Shown here: piece by piece, positions 1 through 13,018 of the stretch
Layout of the letters: each line of letters opens with the position of its first letter
Numbering within the stretch: position 1 is the first letter of the stretch
Assembly: GCA_037389465.1 (NCBI GenBank)
Contig: JAZARR010000179.1
Location: forward strand, 2,514,501 to 2,578,500
DNA length: 64,000 bases
Origin: Baylisascaris procyonis
Taxonomy: Eukaryota; Nematoda; Chromadorea; Rhabditida; Ascarididae
Direction of reading: 5' to 3'
Notes under the pieces: model-generated
What the model saw: only the letters and a program-made list of their open reading frames with translations
The model's database searches: none
Told to the model about the DNA's origin: nothing
Translations under genes and position numbers: made by a program

Positions 1-408
1 CAATCTAAAAGACAGCAAAATGTTGATCTAAATAGAAAATAAATGAAACTGTTTTAGTCATCCCCCTCCCTCCCCATCTTCGTTCCCCTTCCTTTCGTGC
101 CCTATATTTCATTCACTTAGTGATGAACAGTAGTAATTTATAGAAGACTATGAGGAGCAAATTCTCTCTCCCTTTTTCTTAAACGCACATCTCTTTCAGG
201 TGCTTCATTTTCTATAGCGCCTCTCAATAACGCCCCTCCCCTTTTATCCTCAATCAACTGTTCCCCTCATTTCGCACTAAAATCTTTGTGGGTCCATCCT
301 TTCGGATAGCTAATGATGTTTATTTTCAATAAATAAAAACCTTTCCGATCGTATTTCCTTTCCTGACAGCAATCTTCTCCAAGAGAATCTCTATAACTCA
401 AAAAGACT
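1..408. other. Non-coding 3' flank of the RNF207-like gene
   Basis: No coding signal is visible. A C/T-rich homopyrimidine tract lies at about 61-103. The rest is ordinary AT-rich sequence that would hold the 3' untranslated region of the minus-strand gene to the right. Confidence 0.5.
319..324 (-). promoter_or_regulatory. Putative poly(A) signal of the RNF207-like gene
   Basis: TTTATT on the plus strand reads AATAAA on the minus strand, about 85 bases downstream of the stop codon at 409-411. The position suits a 3' end signal. Such hexamers are common in AT-rich DNA, so this rests on position alone. Confidence 0.4.
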
Positions 409-3400
409 CTATTCCAGTTGTACGGTCATCACAACGATAAATAAGAGGAAAAACGAGCAAAGACATAAAAAACCAACTTCACATTCGAATTTGGTTGTTT
501 CGGCTTCTGCGAAAGAGGATTCGGCAATAAACTCAAACGAGTCATCCATTGAGCTCTCAAACTCTTCTGGATCCGACTGACTTTTTGAGCATCTCGAACC
601 CAAAGATGATCTGAAACTATAACTTTAGCTGAAGGACGTACCGAACAAGCAAAACTGTACGATAATAAAAAGGCAATAAAACGAAAAAAGAAATAGTATA
701 AATTTAAATATTTTAAAGAGATTTTCTCAAGAACTTTCTCAACGGTGTTACGATACCATAACAACATCTTTATAAATCGTCTGTGGACCGAAAGCGAATA
801 AAAGTTCCAATTAAATATATGAAATAATTACCGCACCAAAATTTATTAATTATCGTAAAAAAAACAAAACAAATCAATTCACAGTAAAGATACCCTTTAT
901 GACGACGATTACAAGGTGACAGCAATGCTCGATCCGTTCCACCGCGACTTCGATCTCGTGTTGTATTTACGATCCGAGCTTTTGAAGCACTTTAAAATGT
1001 TCGACTTATTTTACAACATACTCAACAAAAAAACTTTTATGTATAATTTGGCAAAGTTAAGAATCAGCGAATATCTACGTACGCATTGACCATAATACAG
1101 TTCATAGATGCCTGTGATGAGGTATTAGAGATAAATAAAATATTCGACTTTAAGCTCACGACAAGGCAATGCGAAAAACGTTCAAAAATAAGCGTGATAT
1201 TAAAGTGCAGGCTTGAACTAAATTCGAGTTAAGAGAATACAAAATATAAGTGTTAAATTTTCTATGTTAATCACAATAAAATGCAAAATAATACCTGCTA
1301 TCCCACCAAAAGGCACTTACCAGAAGAACAATATGGCAGGTTGGGGCGAAAATTTTAACAATTTTTGGTGAATTTATCGAACGATTACCGTTTTGGCCAA
1401 CGATCAGACAAGTACGAAGAAAATGACCATCTCTGAATCAGAAACAACATCTAGACAGAAATACCGAAAGCCCACCTCATCTCAGGGTGATAGCACGAAC
1501 TAAAATTTAACATTTAGTGCGCAATATATTAAATACGAACATAAACGTTTTAACCTGTATATATGCACAACGATATACATACTGCTTTATAGGCAGAAAT
1601 TTTAGAACTACTTCCTAGAACATCTTTTTACTTCTCCCTTCTCCTGTACTCAGTCCTTCAAAAATACAATTGCACTCAACAACCGCATCTACAATACAAT
1701 AAGCAAAATACAATAAGAAAACCTATACTGACCTGTTCCTGCTCGATTCTCTTGTAAGCATTTTTTGTTCTTTGGTTGTTTTCAGTTGTTTTTTCGCAGA
1801 AGCAAATTTCAACTGTTCTTCTCTCTTCTTCTGATCTTGTACCAAACGACGATTTTGTTCTTCCTAAATATAATACTTAAAACAGTTAGATAGTCTTTCT
1901 TATAAGATGCAGTTAAAGAATATGCAGTTATCATTTCAAAATTTTCCCTACACTTGAACAAAGTCCAAAATAACCTACACAGTGCGATAAAAAGAGATTA
2001 AAATATACCATACAGCGAAGTGTTTACGATTTATTAAAGTAATACTGTCAGGATGACAACAAAAGATTCCAAATTCGACTATAAGAAACCTTCAGATAGA
2101 AAACCTTACTAACAAACTTGCTTTCACAACCCCCCTTTTCTCTATTTCGTCTAAAATAAGTCCACGAAAACCTTTTCGATTGCTTCAATTCGATGTTGAC
2201 TATCCGGTTCGATAGTGTTGATTTGAAGGCACAAGCTTTCCATAGGCGCCGGATCGGGTGGATGGCATCGACGTCGATCGATAATCGAACTTACAGCAGC
2301 TAAACAAACTGCAAACGGTTCCAATTGACGAGCGGCGCTCGATACGTGACGGGCGTTCTCACGTAGTATGATCATTTCCTCTATCTAAAACGAAAACTTA
2401 CCTGTGAATACCTAATTGCAGTGTGACACCTGCGCAGCCAATACCTGTGTCCAAAAATGTTTGCCCCACTAAAAGGTTCCACGTTGGCGCAAATGTCCTA
2501 CGACATGAAGCTAAGAGGGGATATTGTGACCGAGTCTGAAGATTTGACATGAGAGCTCACTATGTGAATCCCCGGTCAACTGGGTAACCTCATCACCAAC
2601 AAGAACCAACTACCTTCACGTAACCGCACTAAACTGATCAGAATTGCAGAAAAGCATCTGTGGCACAAATACTCAATGGCAAAAGTGTCCAAATATACAT
2701 ATCAAACAATTCACTGGTTCCAAAAATCACCGACATTTTCGAGTCACCTATGGGTAGACTTTTATACCCGCCTCCTCACGTTCAACGGCCTTTCGATCAC
2801 AAATCAGCATATTCCCTTGTCCTTATTTTTCTGAGCATTTTACAATTCTTTACCTTCTCCCTGAAAAGAATCTGCTGTCTTCGTACGCGATCCAACTGCT
2901 CTTGCCATATCTGTTGCAATTGCGGTTGTAAATCATTGATCAACGCGGACTGTTGCCCAACCCTCGTATCCAGATCCACACATCTTAAGAGTCCTAGTTA
3001 TGACATCAAAAACAAAAACCTCGATTTAACAAAGAGGATGTTATATGCAACTAAAATACCAATATAAATAAGTTGAAGAGTTATTTCTATTGGGGACAAA
3101 CAAAACTCATAACGCGGACTGCCAACGCATTCTCATCTTCTACCTATCCAGCTTTAGCAAGAAAACATAAACAGAATAAAACATGAACAAATCTCTGTTG
3201 TTAAATCCAACACAGATTTAAGATATATAATGATAGATAATCACTGCACTTAAAAGTTCGCAGCATAAAAATTGGAAATTTTGAAATCATAGTGCTCAAG
3301 ACTGTTACTCATTGTTATATGAATATAAGTGCAGCATAGGCCAAATAAATTTGTACGAATTGTCCCCTTTTATATACTAAAAACCTAGTAAACAACTGCT

Positions 3401-3941
3401 GAATCGAAGTAATAATGCAGCAGTACTTCAAGATCGTAAAAACATACTGGCGAATAAGCTTCTCAACAACCTCCTTATCGATAATACACCTTCTGAGTGT
3501 GAGGTCCTTCTGCATTTCTTGCACTCGTTGACTGAGTTTGGCCACTTCACGATTATACTGTCTCAGAGGAGTTTCCACTTTTGCAAACTGTTCGCCGAAT
3601 GCCCCAGCCAAATCCACTACCAACTGATATTTCGTTGATAGTGAACATGAACCATTCATGTATCCTGACCTTTAAGCGCATATTTAGCGTATTTGCCAAG
3701 CGTGTTGCCCAAAGAACCAATCATCAAGGTTCAAATCGTTGCTGTGGTCTTTTCAACTTTTGGGTCGGTTTTTCAATTTTATTTGTTCGGTCTCAATTTC
3801 AACAGTTAACTAATCAAACCAACGTAAGCATGCAATCAATCGCAAAACCTCAACTCCTCCAGGTCTCGAAATTTCTTTACTTGTACATTTGCAACGATCT
3901 TAGGCTCCTTTCTTTCATCGCCGTTCACATATATCAACGAC

Positions 3942-4002
<61 letters not shown>

Positions 4003-7000
4003 GAAGAGAAAAACGCCAGTTAAACACGAAGAGAAAAACGAACCCAGATCTTCTAACATAACAATGATGATTCCTTGGTGAAGTAGTACCACAACTCGTG
4101 TCGTTCGTATCTCCTCCACGATCACGCCCGGTACTAAAGAGGATTGTCGACAGCCCAAGGAAAGGCTCGAGAGCTCGACCAAACTCCTCACGGCTGTCGA
4201 CTGTTAGTTCGCCAGTATAGAGCGGTTTATCGCATTCCATTGACATCAAATTCTGAACAAAAACATATAAAATCATAGCAGTTTTGAAGTTATGCAAGAG
4301 ACTGGTATAATACTCATAAGTGCATGAGCAATATTTATCAACTTCTCCTCCCCTCCTTCACTCTATGTTGGCAACCATCTGCACTCGCAAGTGGCAGCCG
4401 TCCGAACAAGAATATAGGCAGCATCAGAAAAGTAATCAAAAAATTAAAGAAAAAACTCAAAACCTTTAGAATATAAAGTTGTAATCTCGAAGTTAAGGAT
4501 TTTTATGCTCATTTAATTCAAAAAAAAGAGCAATATATGATAACCTCAAAATTCAGTCATTCTCCTAGAAAACTCGTGAGCATTCTTTAAGAAGATGGAG
4601 AATATGCGCGCACTGCATCCACCCTGTTTAAGAAATCGCAGTGTATGCACACATAGCTCCCACGAGAACTTCAAGTAGGAGCGATAAAACTGCCCATCGG
4701 AACCAAAATAAGAACTGGAATTCGCCTGAAAACGATGTGGTACCATAGGTAGTCCCTCCTTCTGGAATATTTATTTTTTTCTGAATTGAAAAGTACTTCA
4801 CAAACCTGAATTCGTTTCATTAAATCCGAAGACGATTGTAAAAAATCCAATTTTGACGCAGATGAGAAAAAAATCGATGCACTTAACAAGTAGAGGCGAA
4901 TCAACGGCTGCAAAATATATCATCATAGGAGTAAGAATGTGCATCGTTTGCAAAGAATAGTATACTTTCAATTAAAGCCCCCCCCCCGAAAAAAAAAACA
5001 GAAAACCTTTCGAAGAACGAATGTCCATTCTTTACGCCCACATTACAATGCATATATGGTATACCCTTGATAAATCAAGAAATATCGCAAATGGCTCGGC
5101 TCCTCTATGCCTCTAATGGCTGATCAGAGAGCAGACACCTTCGAAAAAAATTACGTTTATCCAAGGCACGATGGCAAAGAAAAGGAATTTCTAGTTGAAA
5201 AATGAAGGATTTAGATTGCGCTCCTGAATTCATTCCACGTTATTTATGCAAAATTTTAATGAGAATATCTGTCATTGAATAATGGAATAAAACTGATGTG
5301 CATCTATGGATATTCACTCTATCTTAAAAGAAGAGGAAAGGAGCAACAGGAAACATGCAGCAAATGAATCAGCAAAATAGGTGCCTTCAGATCTGAAGTC
5401 CAAGATTCAATCACTAGTGAAGGGGAGAATCTACGGGATAATAAGTGGAAGGATGCCGCTATCCACGGCATCGTATGTTAATCGTCTATTTGAATAAAAC
5501 ACCAAACGAAATCATCAGATTATGAGCAAAAAGCTGTTGCAACACACGTTCTACATTTTCGCACAAATCCATTCGTACGTTTTTCACTCTTGGCGAATAC
5601 CAACGTGATCTAGCTCATTGCAATGTGCACTGCAATACTGCAATAAGCTTTGCAATATGACATCGCAAAAGCGTTTACTTTTCTTAATATTCCTTCGTTC
5701 CCTAGTTAGATGAAAATACAAAGAAATAAAGTAAACCTGTAATGAGGTAAGTTGTCTCATTTGTTCATGGAAGTGTTTCTCACGAAGTGTTCTCTCATCG
5801 TCAAGCTTCTTAATCAAACCATCACGAACTGTCAATAATGTGTCGACCATCTCTTGACAAGTTTGTCTTACACTATAAAAACTTGACACTACAAAAAAAC
5901 ACAAATGCTATTTGGTATCTAAGTTAAGTAGCACGCAATCTCAATTTTTTAAATTATCTATGGAAAATTATCGAACTCTCATTTGCTTAGGATGCCTCCC
6001 AGTCCATCAAGAAGTCTGCTATCACATAGAAGGCCAGCAGTCGATAGAGAATGGGGTGGGACAGCCGTGAAATAAAATTCAACAACCTAATGCGCTTCCA
6101 AAAAACTTCACATTTTCTTTTCCTTAATGATCGCTTCACATGCCTTTTCCAGTCTAAAACCTTTTCCATTGATTCCGCTTATAACTGGGCCATGGTATCG
6201 AGAATTTATTTAAACAAATTACTCTAATTATTTCCTAGATTACCTCTAAAAGACTGATCCACTCGTTTCAGCGAGCAATAATTCTTTTAAAAAAATTAAT
6301 AGTTCGTCTAAATTAATTAAAATTAAAAAAACTCACCGTTCACTTGCATTGCGATAACTTTGAGAAAGTTCCGATGCGAGACGTTTTCGTAGTTGAAATT
6401 GTTCACGAACATTATCCTGCAGACAATACAATTGCTAAACAAAGAACAACACATATGAACACGATTAATTCCAATAGAAACTATGGAAATCCCTCAATAT
6501 GACCAAAAAAAGAGGGAAAGAGCAAGATGATGAGGAGAGAGAAAAGTTGCAGTCGGAGCCGAAGGAGGGGGGATAGAGGAGCGAGGAGGAAACAGGTCAT
6601 TGAAGTCATTGCATAAGATAGCATCAACGCTTTTCACTTTTAACCACTGATCTAACTGCTTTCGCAATTTCCTTGTAAATTGTCCATTTCACTCCACAAC
6701 TTCATAAAGAAGAATTTCTGCATCCATTGCTCAACTCGTTTGGCTACAATTCTAACAGCAATGCGCCAATAAAAATACAGTGAAATCCACCTGAAAAGTA
6801 CGTAGTTTAGCGGCCGCTTTTTCGAGTTTCTCACAACCGAGTTTATGTGCTGCATCGATATGTACCAAATGATGCCTGAATTAAACAAAACATCAATAAT
6901 TTAAGAGACGAAAAGTTTTGCGTTTTTCACTGAAAACATTTCATTCTCTCTGAATATTTAAATAATTTCTACAATGGAAGAAATCAAAAATATCAAATCA

Positions 7001-9903
7001 AAGTGACATTCAATAATCCAAATTGCTATGTGGTTTATATGCTAATAGCCAAGAAATAAATTATTAGAAAAAAAAAACTGACGGATTTGCATAGAAAATT
7101 TTATATGAACATTGCCAAGTAATCTTAATTGAAAAGTCAAAAGATTTTCTTCATTTGTGTCATTATCAGCCCCCTCCTCCCTCTTCTTTCCATGGTGCCA
7201 ATTAGAGCACCGCATGAAACATTCAATCCCTTCCTAAACAATTAAAAAAAAAACCGGAATATTTTCTCAACATCTAATAGATACGCGAATGCATAAGATG
7301 AAACATACCCACTAGAAAAGAATTAAAAACAAAAGTGAAAATACTGTCTAAAAGTGTAAAAAAAAATCCAATAACCTTGAATCGAGTGCAGCATTATTGA
7401 AGCAAACAATACAAGCAAGAGATCGACTCTCAACTGAGTACAGAATAAACGGTTCACCATGAAGTGGACATACCACACGTCCCTTTACTCGTGCTCGTTC
7501 TTCTAATGGCACTAAACGATGTGCAGCGAACATCTTTGCCTAAATATGATTCCCAACGTGCAAATACAAATTCAATAAAAAAGTCAAAAATCTTCAATTA
7601 TTCCTTTATTGTTGGATTATTCAAATTGACCCACTGTTATTTTAATAAAGAAAATCCTTTCCAATTGATTCTCTAATTACTATCAAAATCTTTCTACGAT
7701 GTTGTTCACACATGCTCAATGCTTATTTATAACATTCCATTTATGGCTCAACGTTTCGGTACTTCATTCGCATCAACGCCGAAAATAAAATAGGTTATAT
7801 TGTGCAAATAAAGTCGAGAAGTGTTCGATGAAAATAGTAAACGAATAGAACAGAGAGAAAAAAGATCTCTCATTCGTTACAATAATACTATTCGAACATT
7901 TTTCACCCACTCTTTATTCCCCTCACTTCCATATATTTTTTAATCGCTTCTCACCCCCTGTTATCCCTATCAGCTCTTTATTTCTTTTCTTTTAATCTCT
8001 TTCCATATGCTTTCGCAAATCTCATTTCCAAGAGCACATCAGAAAAACGTTCTGCCTGCATATGTTACTACTTGCACCAATCGTACTATTAAAAAGTTAC
8101 TCCTTCATAGGACATTTGCGCCAGCAGCGAGGTTAATTACAATATGAAGTATTATCTCATCAATTTATTACTTATTAACAATTAAAGAGAATGATTGCAG
8201 AGATGATGAGAACCGAAAAGCTCATATCATTTCAGCTTCTCTAGAATGCTTCATCCCCTTTCTTTTCCCCATTTTACAAAATGCTTTTTGAATTTATATG
8301 CACAATATAGTCATTTATTTTTCAATCATTAATATCGATGAAATGATGTAACTGCAAGCAGAAACTGAAAGAATTTCAACGAATGATACATATAAGCAAC
8401 CAATCCAGAAAAAAAAAGAAAACATATTTCACGACTATTAAAATGAACTAAAATTACAATAAAATAGTACATGAGAATCTGGTGAATCCCTTAACTTAAT
8501 TTAAATGGATTAATGAGATATTTAATGAAGCAAACAAAAACATAATTGTAGAATTATTGAATTTCTTAAAAAAATGCGAAAAAATTTTCAAAATTGAACG
8601 TGGAATTTACAAAAATTTCACATATTTTATACTTACATAAATAAAAAATACAAATATAAAAATATATCCCACCTGATGTGTGTTTTGGCGGCATCGATTG
8701 CAAAGTGCTTGTTGACATGTCTCGCAGAAATGCATCGGCTGTGAGATCTGAAAATGGCTTTATTCAAACAAAAAAAAAAAGAAAAAAAAAACAGAAAATA
8801 GAATATGAACGAAAAAACTGTTTCAGAAGATTTCAAAGTTTCTTTTCTTTCAACATCGATTATTCACTAAATTATAATTGCTGGACATTCATCACTGATT
8901 CACTGATTTTCACACTTCATTAGTGATCGGCCATCCACTCTTTGATCTATGTTTATCGATAATTTAACCCCTCCCCCCTATACACCTATCATTTCCGATC
9001 GGTTTTCATCACGTATTGCAACAATTAATTAAACTCAATGATATTAATTGTTTACCTGATCACAATTGGCGCAAATCTCCGCTGTCTCATGACTGGTATC
9101 GATAAGAAATGAAAGTAACGAATCAGGTACAAGATCACCCTCGATAACACTTCCACAAACTGGGCACATTGATCTTCCTTGCACACAATCACGACAATAA
9201 CTATGCTGACATGGTAGACGAATTGGTTGAGTGAATTCCTGCAATGAGAATTGCTTTTTTTTTTTTTTTTTATTAAAGGAGATTTTAAAAAATCGAAAAA
9301 AAGATAAGATAAAAATAGCTTTTGTCTTAAGATAGAATCGACCCCAAACACTATGCTCACTGATTTCCCAATCAACATTCGAAAACTGGTGTTACGCTAT
9401 TCCATAGTTAGCAATGGTAGAGTGTACGTATTACACTACAAGAAACGGATCCTGCAACGCTTCTACCCGATTGTATGTTGTTGGTTCTACTCCTGTCTGG
9501 GGATCTTGTACTTCCCCGTAAACTACTTCTATCTCGTTTGTGCTCTTGCATATCGGCATCGATAGACGGTTATCGGCTCCTGCCTTCTGCCTAGACTTAG
9601 TCCTCTCTCTATCTCAATGCCGCCAGTCATAACGGAATATTGCATGAAGATGATACGGGGCGAAGAAGTCTCATGAGCAAATCTCCCATCCTCCCCCCCC
9701 CCCCTCCCTCCCCACCTACTTCCATCTTCTCTTTCCCCTACTTCCCAGGGCAGGAAAAAGTTTGATTTTTGCTAAAAAAGGACTTTTCATTTAAATAAAA
9801 AAGAATAAAAATGATATACTCGATCACAAATGAGACATTCGAGAGGATTTCTTGATTCGGCGTTCTCCAATTTGAACATCAATAGCGATAATGAACACGC
9901 CAT
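409..9903 (-). CDS. rnf-207-like: RNF207-like RING finger / B-box / coiled-coil protein (15 exons)
   Basis: Predicted E3 ubiquitin ligase of the RNF207 family. Exons: 9903-9820, 9238-9056, 8747-8673, 7539-7376, 6875-6791, 6416-6337, 5872-5737, 4907-4806, 4761-4651, 4252-4044, 3669-3448, 2983-2854, 2384-2172, 1863-1733, 610-409. Phases join throughout and give 708 aa. The C3HC4 RING is visible (C23, C26, C38, H40, C43, C46, C53, C56). A first B-box spans about C84-H113 and a second runs from C138 (CPLH) into HHLVH. Long helices follow, with RNF207-type motifs: KMFAAH, LEPFLGL, SLSTK, RVQEMQKDLT and IWQEQLDRV. In mammals RNF207 is a cardiac protein linked to HERG and HSP70; this is family knowledge only. 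The C-terminus is odd: a Ser/Glu-rich stretch and then a hydrophobic tail. Exon ends near 4651, 4044 and 3669 are least certain. I first suspected TRIM9/MADD-2, but no FN3 or SPRY domain follows. Confidence 0.85.
3944..4001. repeat. (AT)n microsatellite
   Basis: An uninterrupted AT dinucleotide run of about 58 bases inside an intron of the RNF207-like gene. ORFs reading Tyr-Ile repeats through it are artefacts. Confidence 0.95.
9481..9633 (+). repeat. Dispersed repeat, copy A
   Basis: A 153-base segment in intron 1 of the RNF207-like gene. It matches, at roughly three bases in four by eye, the reverse complement of 17538-17689. The best block is around CTTGTGCTCTTGCATATCGG (one mismatch in this copy). 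It is more GC-rich than its surroundings. Two diverged copies in opposite orientation point to an old transposed element, perhaps an LTR or SINE fragment; the family is not recognised. Confidence 0.7.
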
Positions 9904-11090
9904 ATTTGACTTCCATATTCTTTTAGGTTAACTTCTCATATTACAGTACAGCTATAAATGCAGTAATTTTATAAAACGATCGTATTCATTCATTTATAAA
10001 CGTAGAGGCTTATATCGCTTATAAATTGACGTATATTCGAAGACGACTTATGGGAATTGACTTATAAACGTTGAAATGCATTTACTGCTACTCCTAGTTT
10101 TATATTAATATCAAATACATTACAAAAGTGGGTAGGAAATGTTGCAGAAAACATCAGATCTCAGTTGGAAGAACCAAAAACACAACCTACGCTTACCAAA
10201 AAAAACCTGCAGAACTTGTATTCTTTTCATGCAAACCGCACAAAACCTGTGCCTTATTATTCACTTTTCACATTTCATTTGTAGAATCACCACCTGTATT
10301 ATGCATCGGCGTTTTCTAGCATCTGTAAAAATGCAAAGTCCACCCCAATCATCTATCCGTGCATCCACTTACACTGTCTACAACGTCCCACCTTCACCAT
10401 CTACAAGGTCTACAACCTTCCATCTCTACAACATGCAAAAAGCATGCTTATTTCTGAAGAAGGAAGATGAAAATACCCTTTCGTTGGCTTGCAGCTACCA
10501 TCCACTATCCACTAGGTAACCTCGTACCCATGTGCATTGACCCCTCTGCTGACCTAGCTATTTTATACTGCGCATAAACTTCCTGAAATGACCTCTGAAG
10601 GCTACGCCTACTGCTCTGTTCATCTCCAACCACTTGCCTGCCATATCTCCACTAAGATATCCTTCTATAATTACCCCTTCCTCTGCAGCAAATATTTCCG
10701 GGCAGCATAGCCTTATCACCTGGTCAGTTGGTCAGTACAAACAAAATACTTTCCGTTGACCAATGCATTTAAAGGAATAAATAAACAAAGGTACATCATA
10801 TAACCTCAATTGCAAAGTAAAACGCAAATCACAATCAAAACAAATGTTTTATTTGTGAATAAACAACTGCTAGCAAACCAAAAAACCTCAACAATACCAC
10901 AAAACATAAAAAGAGGTGAGGCTTATATGTGCAAATAAAACCACTACTAGTGAATACATATGCGTATTCAATATGTATTACGATAAGGCTCATCTCCTTT
11001 CCCGATCAATTTTAAACGCATTTCTAATTTTTTATAAAAAAAAATAGTTCTGAAAAAACCTTTCTCACAAAATAAAGTTCTTTGGCGAAT

Positions 11091-11676
11091 TTAAATAACT
11101 GGATTTAATCCACCTCCGTTTTTCTCTCTCCCCCAACCACCAGTATTAGCCTTACAAAATAGACTACTACTAATAAACAACTGACTGAGATAATACTCCA
11201 CTTCAGAAGTATCCATTAAAACATTTTGCTCATTTACTATTACACTTAAAGTTTGAGTTTGAGAATAGACCACAGCTATTGATCGAATATGACGAAGCAA
11301 AAAAACAAACGACATTTGCGCCGCATCGATCTCATAGTTATTCAAATGACAGCAATCAAATCATAACATAATGTCTCCACTTCAACAAAACGTTGATGCT
11401 ATGTAGTTCAGTAACTAAGAGAACAATTGCCGGTAGGATTCACAATAAATGTTTATATGATGATAAAGAGGAACTTCCCTGTAAATTTTCATTGAATTTT
11501 AATACGCATAAAATATTATGATGATTTAAATCTACTCTGGAAACTAGAAGTGACATCATCAAATCAATAATCGATAAAACATCAACATCTTGCAAGTAAT
11601 GAATATAATACTCGATTAGATTGTGCAGCAACTCGAGCTCGAGATGATAGAACTGTTCTTTTGAATGCTTCATCAT
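11091..11676 (-). other. Possible minus-strand coding fragments, unrecognised
   Basis: Two adjacent minus-strand ORFs read like protein: 11676-11440, starting MMKHSKEQFYHLELELLHNL, and 11345-11091, including NNYEIDAAQMSFVFLLRH. The second has a good donor (gtaaggc) after SSSLF. No convincing acceptor joins them, since a stop lies just before the second ORF and the nearest AG follows a purine-rich stretch. They could be a degraded gene, part of a gene with an unseen exon, or chance. The 12-base word GACATTTGCGCC at 11311-11322 lies inside the second ORF. No family is recognised. Confidence 0.2.
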
Positions 11677-11722
11677 CTACTATTGATGTTTTACATTAAA
11701 CATCTATAGTACATGGCTGCAT

Positions 11723-11725
<3 letters not shown>

Positions 11726-11792
<67 letters not shown>
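11726..11792. repeat. (TA)n microsatellite
   Basis: An uninterrupted TA dinucleotide run of about 67 bases in intergenic DNA. Confidence 0.95.
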
Positions 11793-11796
<4 letters not shown>

Positions 11797-13018
11797 ATGT
11801 AACCAAAGAACTTGCATTTGGCCAAAATCTATCACAACACTTGTAGATCACTTTTCATGTTCGAAAATATGCGTATCTAACATTCTGTACGAGAAGGGTA
11901 TCACACTATGCGAACGTGCTTCAGCTTACGTTGGATGTCTTGAAAGGTGCGAGACTAAATTGACTACGCCCCTTAACATTTACTACATATATATTTTCTC
12001 TATCTTAACCCATTCTGTAAATTTCCTATAAAGCACTGTAATACTTGCTTCCTGCTCCGTCTCATTTCTTAAATACCAACATTTTCATGCGTATAACAAG
12101 GTTTTGAAATTAAAAATTCAGCTTAAATTGAGCGGATGTTCGTTGCAAGATAGAATGAGTTCAGCTGCATCATCAATGATGCAATATATTTGAAAACAAC
12201 TTCATCTAGCATCAATATAAGCTAACCTCCCTTTATACCCAAATTTAACACTCTACTAAACAAATAAAAACAACAACAAAATAAAATGTTGCTTATAATG
12301 GATCATTCAATCACAATTAACAGCAATTCACCTACAAAGAACTTTCACCATACAACAAACACATGCATATATTCAGAGAAAAGGGGGACAGAGAGTAGGA
12401 AAGAAAAGGACGGAAAGGGGGTAGACGAGGAGGAAGGAGAGTATATTAATCAAAAATCATGCCAATATAAAAAGAAAAGATGAGCGGATACGACAACGCT
12501 CAAATGAGGCAGAAAAATATTAGAATATGCTCGAGCATTCCTTGTTTCCGTTAATTTTAAAATCATTTCTCAATTTTTTAATTATCATTCACTATCGATA
12601 AATGATCTATATGAAAGGAAGTTCCTCAAAATATTTGCACATATGCGTAAATATATTCACCGTTTATATAAGAAAGCATCATAAAGACGCAGATGCTTCA
12701 TTTACATCAACTAAGCACCATACACCTTGAAATATCATATAGCATCATAATTCAAGAATTAAAGATTATAGTGCTGATGAAGGAAAAAAAGAAAAAAAAA
12801 AACGATCGGATGATGATATCGAAAAATATGTTCAGTCAAAAAAAAAAAATATAAGTTAAAAGAAATTTCCCACCTTTATCGATGTATACGCCAATTGATT
12901 GGCTTCAAATATTATTATTATTGAATTTTTTTCGTCAAAAAATTTTCCAAAATTACAAAAAAAAATGCGAACTTCACTTCCTTAAGATAGATTTTGGAAA
13001 TGAAATTGCGATGAAAAT

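Larger units (their letters stand above)
9904..13018. other. Spacer between the RNF207-like and TMED10-like genes
   Basis: No gene could be assembled here. The 10.1-10.5 kb part is less AT-rich and holds a 126-codon plus-strand ORF from 10139. That ORF has no recognisable motif and includes a loose tandem run of TCTACAAC-type words (10375-10435). A homopurine tract lies at 12376-12440, and (A/T)-rich runs fill the rest. A minus-strand coding candidate at 11.1-11.7 kb is listed separately. Confidence 0.5.

Noticed and set aside
2660..3067. 135-codon plus-strand ORF
   Set aside because: It is antisense to the well-supported coiled-coil exon 2983-2854 of the RNF207-like gene and runs into its introns.
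3581..4297. Long ORFs on both strands through Tyr-Ile repeats
   Set aside because: They are kept open by the (AT)n block, which has no stop codon in the two frames.
4546..4650. Extension of the 4761 exon ORF to its stop
   Set aside because: An earlier phase-0 donor at 4650 joins the next RNF207-like exon; the residues beyond it have no family match.
5480..5600. Possible extra RNF207 exon (KNVRMDLCENVERVLQQ)
   Set aside because: The phase does not fit, and exons 7 and 8 already join directly in agreement with the family.
409..9903. TRIM9/MADD-2 identity for the RING/B-box gene
   Set aside because: No FN3 or SPRY domain follows, while the second half matches the RNF207 pattern (LEPLL, STK, QELxxDLT, IWxE) in order.
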